A DNA stretch of 24,866 nt. It comes from Hypsibius dujardini (taxonomy: Eukaryota > Tardigrada > Eutardigrada > Parachela > Hypsibiidae). Below, in pieces: positions 10,153 through 21,425 of the stretch (its first letter is position 1; the number at the start of each line of letters is the position of its first letter). The notes beneath the pieces were generated by a model, which saw nothing but the letters and a program-made list of their open reading frames with translations, was not told the DNA's origin and searched no databases. Both the position numbers and the translations under genes were made by a program. Location: positions 1 through 24,866 of the forward strand of contig LRSR01003524.1 of assembly GCA_001579985.1 (NCBI GenBank), written 5' to 3'.

Positions 10153-10330
10153 CTGTGTCTGTGTCTGTGTCTGTGTCTGTGTCTGTGTCTGTGTCTGCCT
10201 GTGTCTGCAGCTGTGTTTGCGCATGTGTCTCTGCCTGTGTCTGTGTCTCGAGCCTTGTCTGTGTTTTTGGTAGTGGTTGTGCCGATGTCTGAATCTATGT
10301 TTGTGTCTGCATCTGTTCCTGTGTGTTCAT
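10153..10330. repeat. TGTGTC hexanucleotide array
   Basis: About eight clean TGTGTC units followed by degenerate CTGTGT sequence to about 10330. It is the reverse complement of the ACACAG array at 8046-8166, 2 kb away, so the pair is an inverted arrangement. Confidence 0.93.
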
Positions 10331-11050
10331 GTCTGATTTGGCTTTTTGTTCCTTCTACGGAAATATTTCGTGTAGGAATGCTGCTCATTTTGCGAGCCTT
10401 TTCGCAGCTGTGTATGTGAGATATGTCTCTCATTGTGTATTAGCCGTGCATCTCATAAATACCTTTTACCGAGGGCCGGAGTCCGATAAAACTCCTTCAA
10501 GTGGACCATTTCAGTCTGAGTCTCCCCGAAATCTCTTGATTTTCAATTTCCTTAACCCACTTCCCGCAACGATAAAAGAGGCGGTGTGAATGTTGTCGTC
10601 AAATGACGACCAGTGCGTCGCTGCACTGAATTTTAGCGAGGAGGATATCATGGGAAAATGCCTCATGTCTGCATTCCTCACCTTCCAATTGACTTACCCT
10701 CCCTCCCCTCCTCACCTCAGCTCACCTTTAGGATATCAATACAATAAGAAAGTAATCTGGACAGTTTACGAAGCGGCAGTGGCAGACAGGCGCGCGAAAG
10801 CGAGACACCGGTCACTCCAGGCCATGTGTCTGTTTGTAATCTGCTATGTACCTGTACCACGAGTACTGACGGTGTATTCTACCAGGGAACGTCCCTGGTT
10901 CTACTCTACGCGGTGATATATGACCATGTTCGTGGTGGTCAAATCAAATTTGCATAGTTTTGAATTTTGACGGCCCATTGCGTATCCACAGAAAGTGTGT
11001 TTGCATTTCTCCAGTGAGTTTTCGCCTGCGGATGGACATTCAAAGAAATC
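10331..11050. other. Spacer with a nested hairpin at 10857-10936
   Basis: No gene is recognised. The most structured part is a perfect inverted repeat ACCAGGGA-ACG-TCCCTGGT at 10881-10899, enclosed by outer arms ACCACGAG (10857-10864) and TTCGTGGT (10929-10936). Its role is unknown. Confidence 0.5.
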
Positions 11051-11230
11051 TGGCAAGCAGACAGGCAAGCTGACAAATAATCAGGCAGGCCGACATACAA
11101 GTACACAGACAGACAGGCTACTAGCCAGCCAGTCAAACAGACAGACAATTATATACACAGAGAGCCAGGCAGATGTCACGTAGGCAAACAGACAGACAGA
11201 CAGACAGACAAACAAACAAACAGACAGACA

Positions 11231-11287
<57 letters not shown>

Positions 11288-11336
11288 TAAATAGATAAAC
11301 AGACAGTTAGTCATGCAGGCAGACAGACAGACAGTC
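11051..11336. repeat. CAGA tetranucleotide array
   Basis: Degenerate CAGG/CAGA sequence leading to a clean (CAGA)n core at about 11233-11286 and a variant tail. Open frames on both strands are artefacts of the repeat. Confidence 0.92.
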
Positions 11337-12023
11337 AAAGGCAGCAGCTATCGAAAAGATTGTAAGATCGAAGCAGCCTTGCGATAGACACAGGCAGGCA
11401 GGTGTAGTAGATATGTAAAGAATGCAGAAAGCCATACTACCGTAGGACCTGCAGGCTGCTTTTGTTACAGAAAAAGAGGCTGGCCCTTGACATCTGCTAC
11501 TGCCTGCTCTGAGCGCACTCAAAGATTTCCGAAAGAGGCAATTCGCTGTTTCTCTTTCTCTGCAGCTGACCAGTCGCTGTATCTGACTGGGTCTGAAGAT
11601 TGCTTTCTCTCCCGTTTAGCAAACTCTTTACTAAATACTTGACCAGAGCCGGGTGAACACACAGGATCAGAATCTGCGCAGCGTAATCAGATGGGACCGT
11701 CTGCCAAACATATGCTCACCTTTCCTGACCCAGGACTGTAATTATCCTCATTATTCCTCCTCATTAATACATCCATTCATTTCGCTCATGTTACATCCAG
11801 ACCTTCAAACGGCGATATCCGTTCAACCGCCAACTCACTATAAGACTTTATAATGGAATTATGATCTGGAATTATTAAATTTTCCTCCATCCACGCCCCG
11901 AATTTTCGCGCAGAATGTAAGTAAATTGCTCGCGAAATTTTCTTGAAAACGTTACAGGGCATTTGCCTATTTGGCTATTCTGTTCAATTCCCGCAATAAA
12001 ATGTTCATAACAGCGCCATCCAT
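11337..12023. other. Non-coding spacer, nothing recognised
   Basis: About 690 bases. The short frames at 11307-11522 (-) and 11653-11853 (+) show no recognisable domain. Confidence 0.5.
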
Positions 12024-12893
12024 AAATGGTCAGGTGGTCCTCGGTGTGTGAACATGGGAACCTGTAAAATTTATGGTTCGTTCGGTTCTCTATTGTTATT
12101 CTCGTCCGAACGCGGTAAGGCCTGTCTCAGTCTGTACTATGTTTAATCAATCAATCAACGTTATTGCGAGAGCATTTAAGTGGCTGCCGCAATAGGAAAC
12201 TTCCCTGATTTTTTCCATCTCGAACAGGGAACCGAGGGGGATCAGTCTTATTTACTAAAATCATGATTTGATAGTGCGCATTCATAAAAACTATTTGGAC
12301 CTGATCTCAGACTGACGCAGGTAAATACTCCCTTGTAAGTAGCGAAATGGTCAGGTGGTCCTCGGTGTGGGAACCTGTAAAGTTTATGGTTCGTTCGGTT
12401 CTTTAGTGTTATTGTTGTCCGAGCGCGGTAAGAGTGTTAGACAACGAAAACTCTTTCTCGGTTTCTCAGTTTCTCAGTTTCACAGGAATAACAAGGGAAT
12501 ATTTATCTGTGGCAGCCTGTACTGTGTTTAATCAATCAATCAACGTTATTGCGAGAGCATTTAAGTGGCTGCCTGTACTGTGTTTAATCAATCAATCAAC
12601 GTCATTGCGAAAGCATTTAAGTGGCAGCCTGTATTGTGTTTAATCAATCAATCAACGTTATTGCGAAAGCATTAAGTTGCTGCCTGTATTGTGTTTAATC
12701 AATCAATCAACGTCATTGCGAAAGCATTTAAGTGGCTGCCGCAATAGGAAACTTCCCCGATTATCTCCATCTCAAACAGGGAACCGAGGGGCACCAGTCT
12801 TATTTTCTAAAATCATGATTCGACAGTGCGTATTTATAAAAAAAAGTTGGACCAAATCTCAGACTGACGCAGGTAAATATTCCCTTGTAAGTA
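12024..12893. repeat. Nested tandem duplication: 321-bp unit twice, second copy expanded by 56-bp repeats
   Basis: Copy A (12024-12344) and copy B (from 12345) both start AAATGGTCAGGTGGTCCTCGG, and both share the later blocks CGCGGTAAG, GGCTGCCGCAATAGGAAACT and CAGACTGACGCAGGTAAATA. In copy B the internal block containing GTTTAATCAATCAATCAACG is present in four tandem units (GTTTAATC at 12526, 12582, 12638, 12693; period 55-56) whereas copy A has one (12141). Open frames here are repeat artefacts. Confidence 0.88.
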
Positions 12894-13300
12894 CCGGCGA
12901 TCACGTAAACCTGACAACACAACACTCTAAAAATTCTCCGTTTAACTTTCTGTTTTAGCTTTATTAAAACAGAAACATTTTTTCGGCAAGCGATCAGTCT
13001 TTGTATTTGTTCCGCATCGTCGAGTTGAACAGTCGAAGCAGTTGATTGCTTCGGACAAATATCGATTGTTGAGGACGGATTTTCGTGCAATTTTCCTGTC
13101 AGTTTTCATTATCGCTAATCTTCATCTTCTTAATCCGACAGTATAGCACAGCGTCGGTGGATAGGAACTGGTTGTGTTGTATTGTGACAAACGCGGTGTC
13201 TGTTGTTGTTCGTGGCGCGTTAAGGAACCTGTTGCGCTATCAGGAACTGCGCAACCCCGCGCGAACCGCAATCCATTCGGTAAGTAATGAAAACATATGT
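12894..13300. other. Non-coding spacer, nothing recognised
   Basis: About 400 bases between two repeat blocks. Short open frames on both strands show no recognisable motif. Confidence 0.5.
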
Positions 13301-13386
13301 CCGTGAAATGGACTCGTCTGTGAAATGGACTTGTCTGTGAAACGGACTTGTCCGTGAAACGGACTCGTCTGTGAAACGGACTGCCT
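13301..13386. repeat. 17-bp minisatellite, five copies
   Basis: Unit GTGAAACGGACTCGTCT or close variants; GAAAYGG marks fall at 13305, 13322, 13339, 13356 and 13373, exactly 17 bases apart. Confidence 0.9.
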
Positions 13387-13757
13387 CCTATCAGAGCGTA
13401 ACGAGGGCCACTTATTTTGATAATTCCACCTACAGTGTGTATTTGATATGGAGGTTTTGAATTACCCATACCTATACCTAGATGTTCACGCCCGGCGAGA
13501 GCGCAGTAAACGCGTGGGACTTGAGTAAACCTTTGTCGCGGACTCGTGGCTCCAGTTGCGATTCACAAAAGAAGCGATCGCCTTTAAACCGCTCTTGCGC
13601 CTCCGTGTATGTGGGCATCGAGATTCGAGACTGTGTTTTACCGTTCGACTTACGTTTTTAATGTCAACAAGGAGTGCTAATCGGGATTCAGTCAAGACCT
13701 CGCGCGTGAGCAAGAGACAGACCGGCAGACTCTGTTTGGCATCGACAGGCATCAAGT

Positions 13758-14042
13758 CTGCCTGTGTGTCTGAGTGTCTGTCTGTGCGTCTGTGCACCTG
13801 TGCCTTTTGCCTGCCTGTATGCCCGTGTGCCTGTCTGTGTGTGCGTGTCTGCCTGTCTGATTGCCTGTTTGTCTGTCTCTTTACATATCTGTCTGCTAGT
13901 CTGCCTACATGCATGCCAACCTGCCTGTCTGTTTGCCTATCTGTTTGTCTGTCTATATGTGTGTGTGTCTGTGTGTCTGTGTGTCTGTGTGTCTGTGTGT
14001 CTGTGTGTCTGTCTGTGTGTCTGTCTGACCAACTGCCTATCT
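13758..14042. repeat. CTGT and GTGTCT microsatellite array
   Basis: Degenerate CTGT/CTGCCTGT sequence followed by (CTGTGTGT)n at about 13960-14025. Several overlapping Cys-rich open frames are artefacts. Confidence 0.92.
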
Positions 14043-14737
14043 GAATGACTGTAGACATCTCTATCCAAGGAGCCTGCCTGTGTGGCTGCGTGCTTGTTTG
14101 TTTGTGTCTGCTTTTGCGAACATGATGTTCTCTTTTGACCTGGTCATTTATTTATTTCGAATGCTGGCGCGTTAATCTGTCGACACCACACAGACTCCCA
14201 CTGCGAATCCAACCGTAACAAACTTTCCTCTTAATGAGTTTATTATGTTCCCACACACTAACCAGTCTGTGTTTTTTTGTGTTTGTCTCCCCGACCTCCT
14301 CCGCACAAACGATCCGAACGAAGGACACACCGCGCGCTCGCGCGCGCGCGAAATCGTGTTAAGACATTTCATGCTCCATATCACGCTTTATGTCTGTGTA
14401 CAAATTATATCACACAAATGAACTGATTATACTGTTTGTGTGTAAAAAAGACCGCCGCCGCCGCCGTCGCTGTGTTATTGATGAACTAGCCTTGCGTAAT
14501 TAATGGCTTGCTTTACAACTCGCCGACGGTGTTGATGGAAATTTGTCCGCGCACAAGTCCGCCGACGACGACTACTCGCGCATAGTCCGAGTAATAGAAT
14601 GGAAGAGGCGAACAGGTAGAGGAGAGGGTGCTGCTGTTGACGATGATGATGGTTGATGGTCAGACAAGGAAACTCGATATTATTAATATTGACTCCGCTC
14701 TCCATCGCACACTGCGTGCGAAGATTAATGACCAAGC
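14043..14737. other. Non-coding spacer with CG-alternating and CCG runs
   Basis: No gene is recognised. Notable short tracts are an alternating CG run CGCGCTCGCGCGCGCGCG at about 14332-14349 and a (CCG)n run at 14453-14466. The open frames on each strand lack domain or splice support. Confidence 0.5.
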
Positions 14738-14966
14738 ACCGGTATATGCGCATGTGCACCTTGTACACCGGTATATGCGCATGCGCACCTTGTACACCGG
14801 TATATGCGCATGCGCACCTCGTATACCGCTATATGCGCATGCGCACCTCGTATACCGCTATATGCGCATGCGCACCTCGTATACCGGTATATGCGCATGC
14901 GCACCTCGTATACCGCTATATGCGCATGTGCACCTTGTATACCGGTATCTGCGCATGCGCACGCTG
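14738..14966. repeat. 29-bp tandem array, eight copies, each with a TGCGCATGCGCA-type palindrome
   Basis: Unit marks recur exactly every 29 bases (14741, 14770, 14799, 14828, 14857, 14886, 14915, 14944). Six units carry the exact palindrome TGCGCATGCGCA; the first and seventh have GCATGTGCA instead. This matches the known consensus of the metazoan factor NRF-1 (YGCGCAYGCGCR). The tract GTATATGCGCATGCGCAC is strictly alternating purine/pyrimidine. Open frames on both strands arise because 29 is not a multiple of three and the unit lacks stops. The array lies about 0.8 kb upstream of the ABTB-like start codon. Confidence 0.93.
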
Positions 14967-15752
14967 AGTATATATACCTGCACCGCGGTACCGGTACTGT
15001 ACGCATCTTTTTTCGTCTGCTCTTCAATTAAGTTTTCACTATCGTGTAATTGTACACCACAATTGTCGCGGGACAACCTACAGCCCCGGGCATTGTTACG
15101 TTTTCATCAACATCACCTTTCACGCCGGGCAAACGCATCACCGCTTCATACGTTAATACATTAGTCGTGTGTTCTGAAAAGTAATTTCTGTTTTTTTAAA
15201 AGTGGGAGTACTTTCAAACGGTTTCTTGCCAGAACCGCTCATCTTTCATTTAATTCAATAACACACCTTTTTTTTTAAATTTCCATAAAGGCGTTTCGAG
15301 GTTCTGCCTACATCTCTCGCGTTCTGTTCTCTCTGATTGTTCGGTCGTTTTTTTTGAGGCGTGAGATTTAAAGATTCAAACGCCTGCCGCTTACCGTGGG
15401 CTTGCCTTAATACAGACAAATCAAATCCGAGGTACGGAGGTCTTTACTTTCTGCACCGAGAAAATGTCTGTTCAGGCTGGAACGAGTGAAAGACCTCGGC
15501 AAACTCGGCGTTTTTTGCGGCTTTTACCTTACCCGCCGATATTGTTTTCCTTGTGCGTGCTCCTCTAATACCCGTTGTTTACCTTAGCTATGACTGTAAT
15601 CCTCCGCGCTCGCGATGGATTGATATTATTGCCGTCACGCCGCGGATATTGTCACAATACACAATAAATGCCTTACACGCCGTCTTCCTTACAGACCTCT
15701 TCCGAAAAGCGAGGAATAATCGGACCTGAATAGAAGCAAGTCCCGGCTCACG
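14967..15752. promoter_or_regulatory. Presumed upstream region of the ABTB-like gene
   Basis: No coding sequence is recognised. An imperfect inverted repeat pairs 15427-15447 (CCGAGGTACGGAGGTCTTTA) with 15486-15508 (GTGAAAGACCTCGGCAAACT), 245-325 bases before the start codon. A TATATATA-type sequence occurs at 14970-14977, just after the 29-bp array. An in-frame TAA at about 15718 supports the chosen downstream ATG. Whether a promoter or an upstream non-coding exon lies here is not shown. Confidence 0.35.
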
Positions 15753-18700
15753 ATGGCCAGCAACGCACGGCGACCTCCGTTGCCGACGTACGAGGAAGCG
15801 ACCAAGTTCATCGTCCGACCGGCGTCCCAACAACAACCGTCGCCGTCCCCCACTGCCCTTTTGCACATTCGTACCGGAAGTGATCCGGCAAACAACGGAC
15901 GAACCCTTCGGCCCACACGGAGTAGTATCGGCTTCCTGGCGGAGGACCCGGCAGGAGGACGCCGTTTGCCGCCGGTGCATGGTGCGCAACCATGTGCGTT
16001 GCGCACTGGCCATGGTGCGGTTGTGCGCACTGGCCATGGTGCGGTTGTGCGCGCTAGCCATGGTGCGGTTGTGCGTACTGGCAGTGGTACGGTTGTGCGC
16101 AATGCACAGATTGCTGCTGATAATATGCACAATGCACAACAGCGCGAGGAGTCGAGAGGGAAAAGTGAACGATGGGAGATGATGATGTCGCAGTCGAATG
16201 CTCCGCAGAAACCAGCCCGGAAATTCCCGCCCATCTTTGAGAATATTCGCGGGAAGCATTATGGCTCGCACGGATTTTTTGCGGAGGGGCTTCGGGCGCG
16301 GGAAGGCATTTATTCCGACGGAGAAACCTCCGGGGGAGAGCATGCACGAGGTGAGTGGTGTGGAACGGGCCGGGGAGTGAGTGTTGCGTTTCACGATGTT
16401 GCACTCGTTTTCGAGCCTTTTTTCGTGTTGTTTTTATTGTTCTTCTTCTTCTTTGTAGTGATGGGTTCGTCACCGAATTTGCCTGGGCTCTCCGCGTCCG
16501 CGCCGCGGTATCGCAACAGCTGTGTGTCACTGGGTATGTAAAGTTATTTGCTTATGATACGGCGAGGTCTGGGGACTGACAGGTTTATTCAGTGGGAATT
16601 CTTTTAATCGTCCGCTCGCGATCTCAAGGGACAGCTAAGCGCCGCCTCAGTGCAGCACATACACACACACCGGTCTAAATATAGGGCGCAAGGCGGGCGG
16701 AATGCACGCCTAGGGCATAAAAGTGCCCCTTGAGATCGCAAGCGTACGGTTAATCGCGTGAGGGAACGACGGCTTTGTTGACATTTTCAGGGCTCTTTTT
16801 GGGCTTTAGCACGAATCGATTTCTAGTTTTCTCCATTGCGCAAAATTTTTCGATTCATTTTGGATGGATTAGCAGATTTTTTATTTGGTCAGGATTCAGG
16901 AATAGAAACAGTCTTCGTTACAAGTCGTCAGATTTTAATCGACGTCACAGTGTCAGTTTCTATAGGTTTGTGTCATTGTGGCGCAGCGCCAAGAGTGACG
17001 CCCGTGTTGAAATAGAACCACGTGACTGTTCAAATCTGAACTTACACGGTAAGGGAGAATTGAGCAGTTTCCCTTAAGAAACCACGTGACTGCTAAGGGA
17101 GAATTGAGCATTGAGCAGTTCTCCTTAAGAACCACGTGACTGCTAAGGGAGAATTGAGCATTGAGCAGTTTCTCCCAAGATTTTTTCCCCCGCTTTATTT
17201 TGGTGAATTTAATATTTTTGAAGTTTTCTGAAATTCCGTTTTCCGTCTGCTGCAGGTAATTTTCTCGCGTAATTTTAGTTGTCTATTTTTAATGTTTAAT
17301 AAGACGTGGTATAAGTGCTTACGTTATTTATTTAATTATTTAATTAATTAATTTGTATAAGCAAAGTTGTTTAGTTTATTGACCACATTTTTGTTGCTGC
17401 ATGTTCTTTATCTGTTATTATGTTTTAGTATTTACGGGAAATATATGCCCTGTTTATTTCCATGCTCACTTGGAATGTTTCAATTGAAATTTTTTTTTAC
17501 TTAAAATTGTTTACTTTCATTTTCTACTTTAGTTTTAACTAAATTCTAACTAAATTCTACAATAAGATCGGCGGTGGAAATTTTATTCGCCCATTGTTAA
17601 CAGCTATAAAACTCGTCAACAGAACTATTCGCACATGACGAGAGGCTTTTCTTTTATTTACCCGACCTCTTTCTGTGCTGTTCCCATCAGGCGAGGAAGA
17701 CCGTCTGTTCCACGCCACATCACAAGACCTTCTCCATCATCACCGGAGAGTTCTCCACCCCAATCACCACCATCAACAGACCCTCCACCGGCTTAACTCG
17801 TCCGGGAAACCGCCGATCAACTTGGCCGCCTCGAGTGAGTCCTTACCTCTTCCGTCGCTTCCGTCGCTTTCGTCGCCCGAAGACTTCGTTGGTCACGGTC
17901 TCGGTCGCTCCTCCTACGCTGATAATCATTACGAAGTGCCCCCTCGTCCCGGGTCAGCGACGACGACCACGATGGGTCCGACCGCGACGACCACGATGGG
18001 TCCGACCGCGACGAGGATTCACACCAATGGCTCACTTCTCCGCCAACGGCACGCAACACAGGTGAAATATTTTATATATTTAATGGAAGTGTCAGTGAGT
18101 CTTACAAGACTTTGCTTTACCGATGGTAAAAGCAAAGGTGCCCCCGCACCTTTAGAAGGTTAGGGGGAACCACTACTGTATTTTCGCGTTAGACAGGGAC
18201 AGTCGTACTGGAGTGGAACGTGTGCACGGCTTGTGTGCACCGTACACTCAGCACAAGCGCCGCGTGGCCGATTAAACGTTCCACAGCTCGTACGCTGTCC
18301 CTGTCTAACGCGAAAATACAGTAACATGTACAGCGTCTGTCCGACCATCGTCATTGTCCATGATCGTTCAGTCGATTCAGAGACATTTTTAAGTTATCAA
18401 GCAATCGACATGGAACGACTACGAATATTATTTTAAACTCATGCTGCGCGCGCTCCGAGCGCTTGCACTCGTGCCAATTCGAAGTAGACTCGGGCTGAGT
18501 CTTATTTAATTTTATATTTAATGGAAATATCAGTGAGTCTTATTTAATGTCTATTCAGACGACACGAACAATTATATTAATATTATATTACATTACTGTT
18601 GTATTTTAGTATATTTTAAGCCAGCTAAAAAGCGACTTTTAGTTTTACATTCATTTGATCTAAACCCAGGAACTACATTAATATTTAAATTAAATACAAC

Positions 18701-19484
18701 AGTATTAAAAATCCTAAACTTTTTTAATGTCGTTTTCTATATTAGGATGTTTCATTAAACATTTAAAAAAAAGTTAATGCATTTAAAAAAAATTAATATA
18801 TGTTGTAAAATAAGCTTTTTATTTAAATATGTTTTTACGGTGAATTGTAATTTGTTAGATTTTATGTATTTTATTTCAATTAGCAAACGTCGGTCCTCCA
18901 ATTTGACAAGTAGTAGTAATTGTTTCGCTGTTTTAACCTGAACACACCAACAAGCACTTAGCGTCGCGGCTGGGGTGTTTGCATTGACGCTGTTCTTAAC
19001 CATGTCAACAAGGTGTCATATCGCGTCGGGCATGACCGACGACTTTGACGAAAGTGATATTGACCAGAGCAGTTCGCGTTGTTCGCGGTGTTCGCGTCGC
19101 GTTGGTTCGTGCTTGCTGTAGTCCGGGGTGTTTTTTGTTGGTTTGCTAACCCAGTTTTTGTTTCGGGTCAAAAAATCGGTTTTCAAGTGTTGGTTCGTCA
19201 AGAAAAGCGCTTTTTGGTGCATGTGTGGAGTGGGTGTATGTAGATATAGATATGGGGGTTAAATATATTTAGAATGGTGTGTTGAAGTTTCCTGTCAGAC
19301 CGACACCGCCCTGTTGGTTTATTAATGATGTTTTTGGACTAGAAAAATGATTATTGTGTTGTTGCCTTCCTTTTTCTGGCTAATTGTTGATGGCTATAGT
19401 AAGTCTCAGACGGACAGACAGACAGACAGATGGATATTCAGACAGACCGAGACGGACGATAGACAGACAGACAGATGGATATCC

Positions 19485-19539
<55 letters not shown>

Positions 19540-21388
19540 TACCCAGACAGACAGTCTTCCAAACAGACACTCAGACATACAGACACTCAGACATACAGAC
19601 AGACATACAGACAGATAGACAGACAAAGGGACGGACAGGGAGGTAGTTAGGTTATCCAATAAAAAGATAAAGGGATAATTTAGAATCTTTAGAGAAATAC
19701 GGATGCTGAATTTTTCGAATTCTAGTCAAGATGTTTTTCGTCGTCTGGATTATGTGGTTTTGGATTGTCTGAATGACTACTCTACCAATCGCTTAGGTGG
19801 GCTGGTTTTACTAAGCAATAAAAAAGGCTTTGCAATTCATTGGATTAGGTTTTGCCATAAAGAGGCATTCATAAAGCCATTAAAATGGGCCACTCCGTGT
19901 GGTCAGTCAGCGAGAACCCTCACACGCTGCGAAAGTAGACGCATCACAGACACCGCGTGGTCTCTAACTAACTAACTTGCTACATACGGCGAACTACGGC
20001 GAAATTGGAGCACAGCACAGATTGGATTAACGATCATCACTCAAGATCTATCTTTTTTTTCATCTGTTGTCTTGTCTCTATAGGCACAACGTCAGCAACA
20101 GCAACTTTGGCAGACAGCGACGCCTACCTCCACCACGGCGGATGATTTATCGCCGGCGGAAAAAGTGAATGGCACCGGTACGCGATATGATGTAGCGATG
20201 CGACAGCGATCTATTCAAACACGCACGGAAAATTCATCATGACACATTATTGTTGACATTAAATATCGAACGTGTCGATAACACGGACTCTGCTGCCGCT
20301 ATTGTCTTGATTTTATTTATTTATTGGTGTTTTATCTTCCGCCGGCTTGGTGGCCGCGGGTTCAGACACACTTTTGGGGGCCTGCTCATTTGTCTGTCTA
20401 CCTGACCTTTTTGATTTGCGCCTTTGTCGCAGGATTCAGACAAAGCAGATTGTCTTTGCTGTTTATTAAGGTGTCTGTCCGTACGCATATCTCTCTGCCT
20501 ACCTGACTATCTGTTTATTTCTCGGCCTGTCTGCCTCTCTCTATCGGTCTGTCTGGTCGTCTATCTGCCTGTTTATCTAATTGTCTGTCTATCTGTCTGT
20601 CTATCTGTCTGTCTGTCTGCCTGCCTGTCTGTCTGTCTGTCTGCCTGTCTGTCTGTCTGCCTGTCTGTCTGCCTGTCTGTCTGTCTGTCTGTCTGTCGGC
20701 TTGTCTGTCTCTGCTTGTCTGTTTGAATGGGAAGACAGATCAAGAGACCATTGACTAATGAACTGATTCCGTTTGTCTGAAACTGTAGTTTTAATTTTGC
20801 ATCTTCCCACAGGAGATCACACGGATAATGTTTCGGTTAGCTCTGTGGCGTCCAGCGGAACCGGCTCCGACAGTGGGAAGGCCACGTCCAGCGATCATTC
20901 CACGGGCGACAATGGCCATCACGAGACCCTGCTGGGCTTGATGGACGATTTTCAACTCTGCGGGATGTCACTCCACGCCAAGAGTTGCGACACATGGAAA
21001 GCCCTGCCTGAAGTCAGTCGCTTACCGTGGAATGAATCGTAAGTTGCGAGAGCAGAACGCGCGCTTCTCTAATTGGGATTTAAGAAAGCGGCGATTTGCG
21101 CAGGCGTGCCGGCTGATTGTAGTGGTGATCAATCAACCTAAATGCTGTTTTAGCGTTGATTAATTTTGACAACAGGAAGCCAGGCCAAGCATAAGTTTAA
21201 TTCAAGAGAGTCACTATTGTTTACTCTGTTCAGTCTCTACAGGAAGTAATGTCAGATTGGTTGTTCCTTTCTGTCTGTCTGTCTGTCTCTGTGTCTGTCT
21301 GTCTGTCTCTTTGTCTGTCTGTTTTGTCTGTCTGTATGTCTGCTTGCCTGCCTGTCAATCTATTTGTTTGTTTGTCTGGCTGGCTGGC

Positions 21389-21425
<37 letters not shown>

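Noticed and set aside
14738-14966. CRISPR-like array of 29-bp repeats
   Set aside because: Units are directly adjacent without spacers, and the setting is animal DNA.
14628-15164. Plus- and minus-strand proteins through the 29-bp array
   Set aside because: Open in several frames on both strands because the unit has no stops; the peptide is only the repeat cycling through frames.
15588-16394. 268-codon minus-strand open frame opposite ABTB exon 1
   Set aside because: It mirrors a GC-rich plus-strand exon that has consistent start, donor and phase. The minus frame has no recognised domain.
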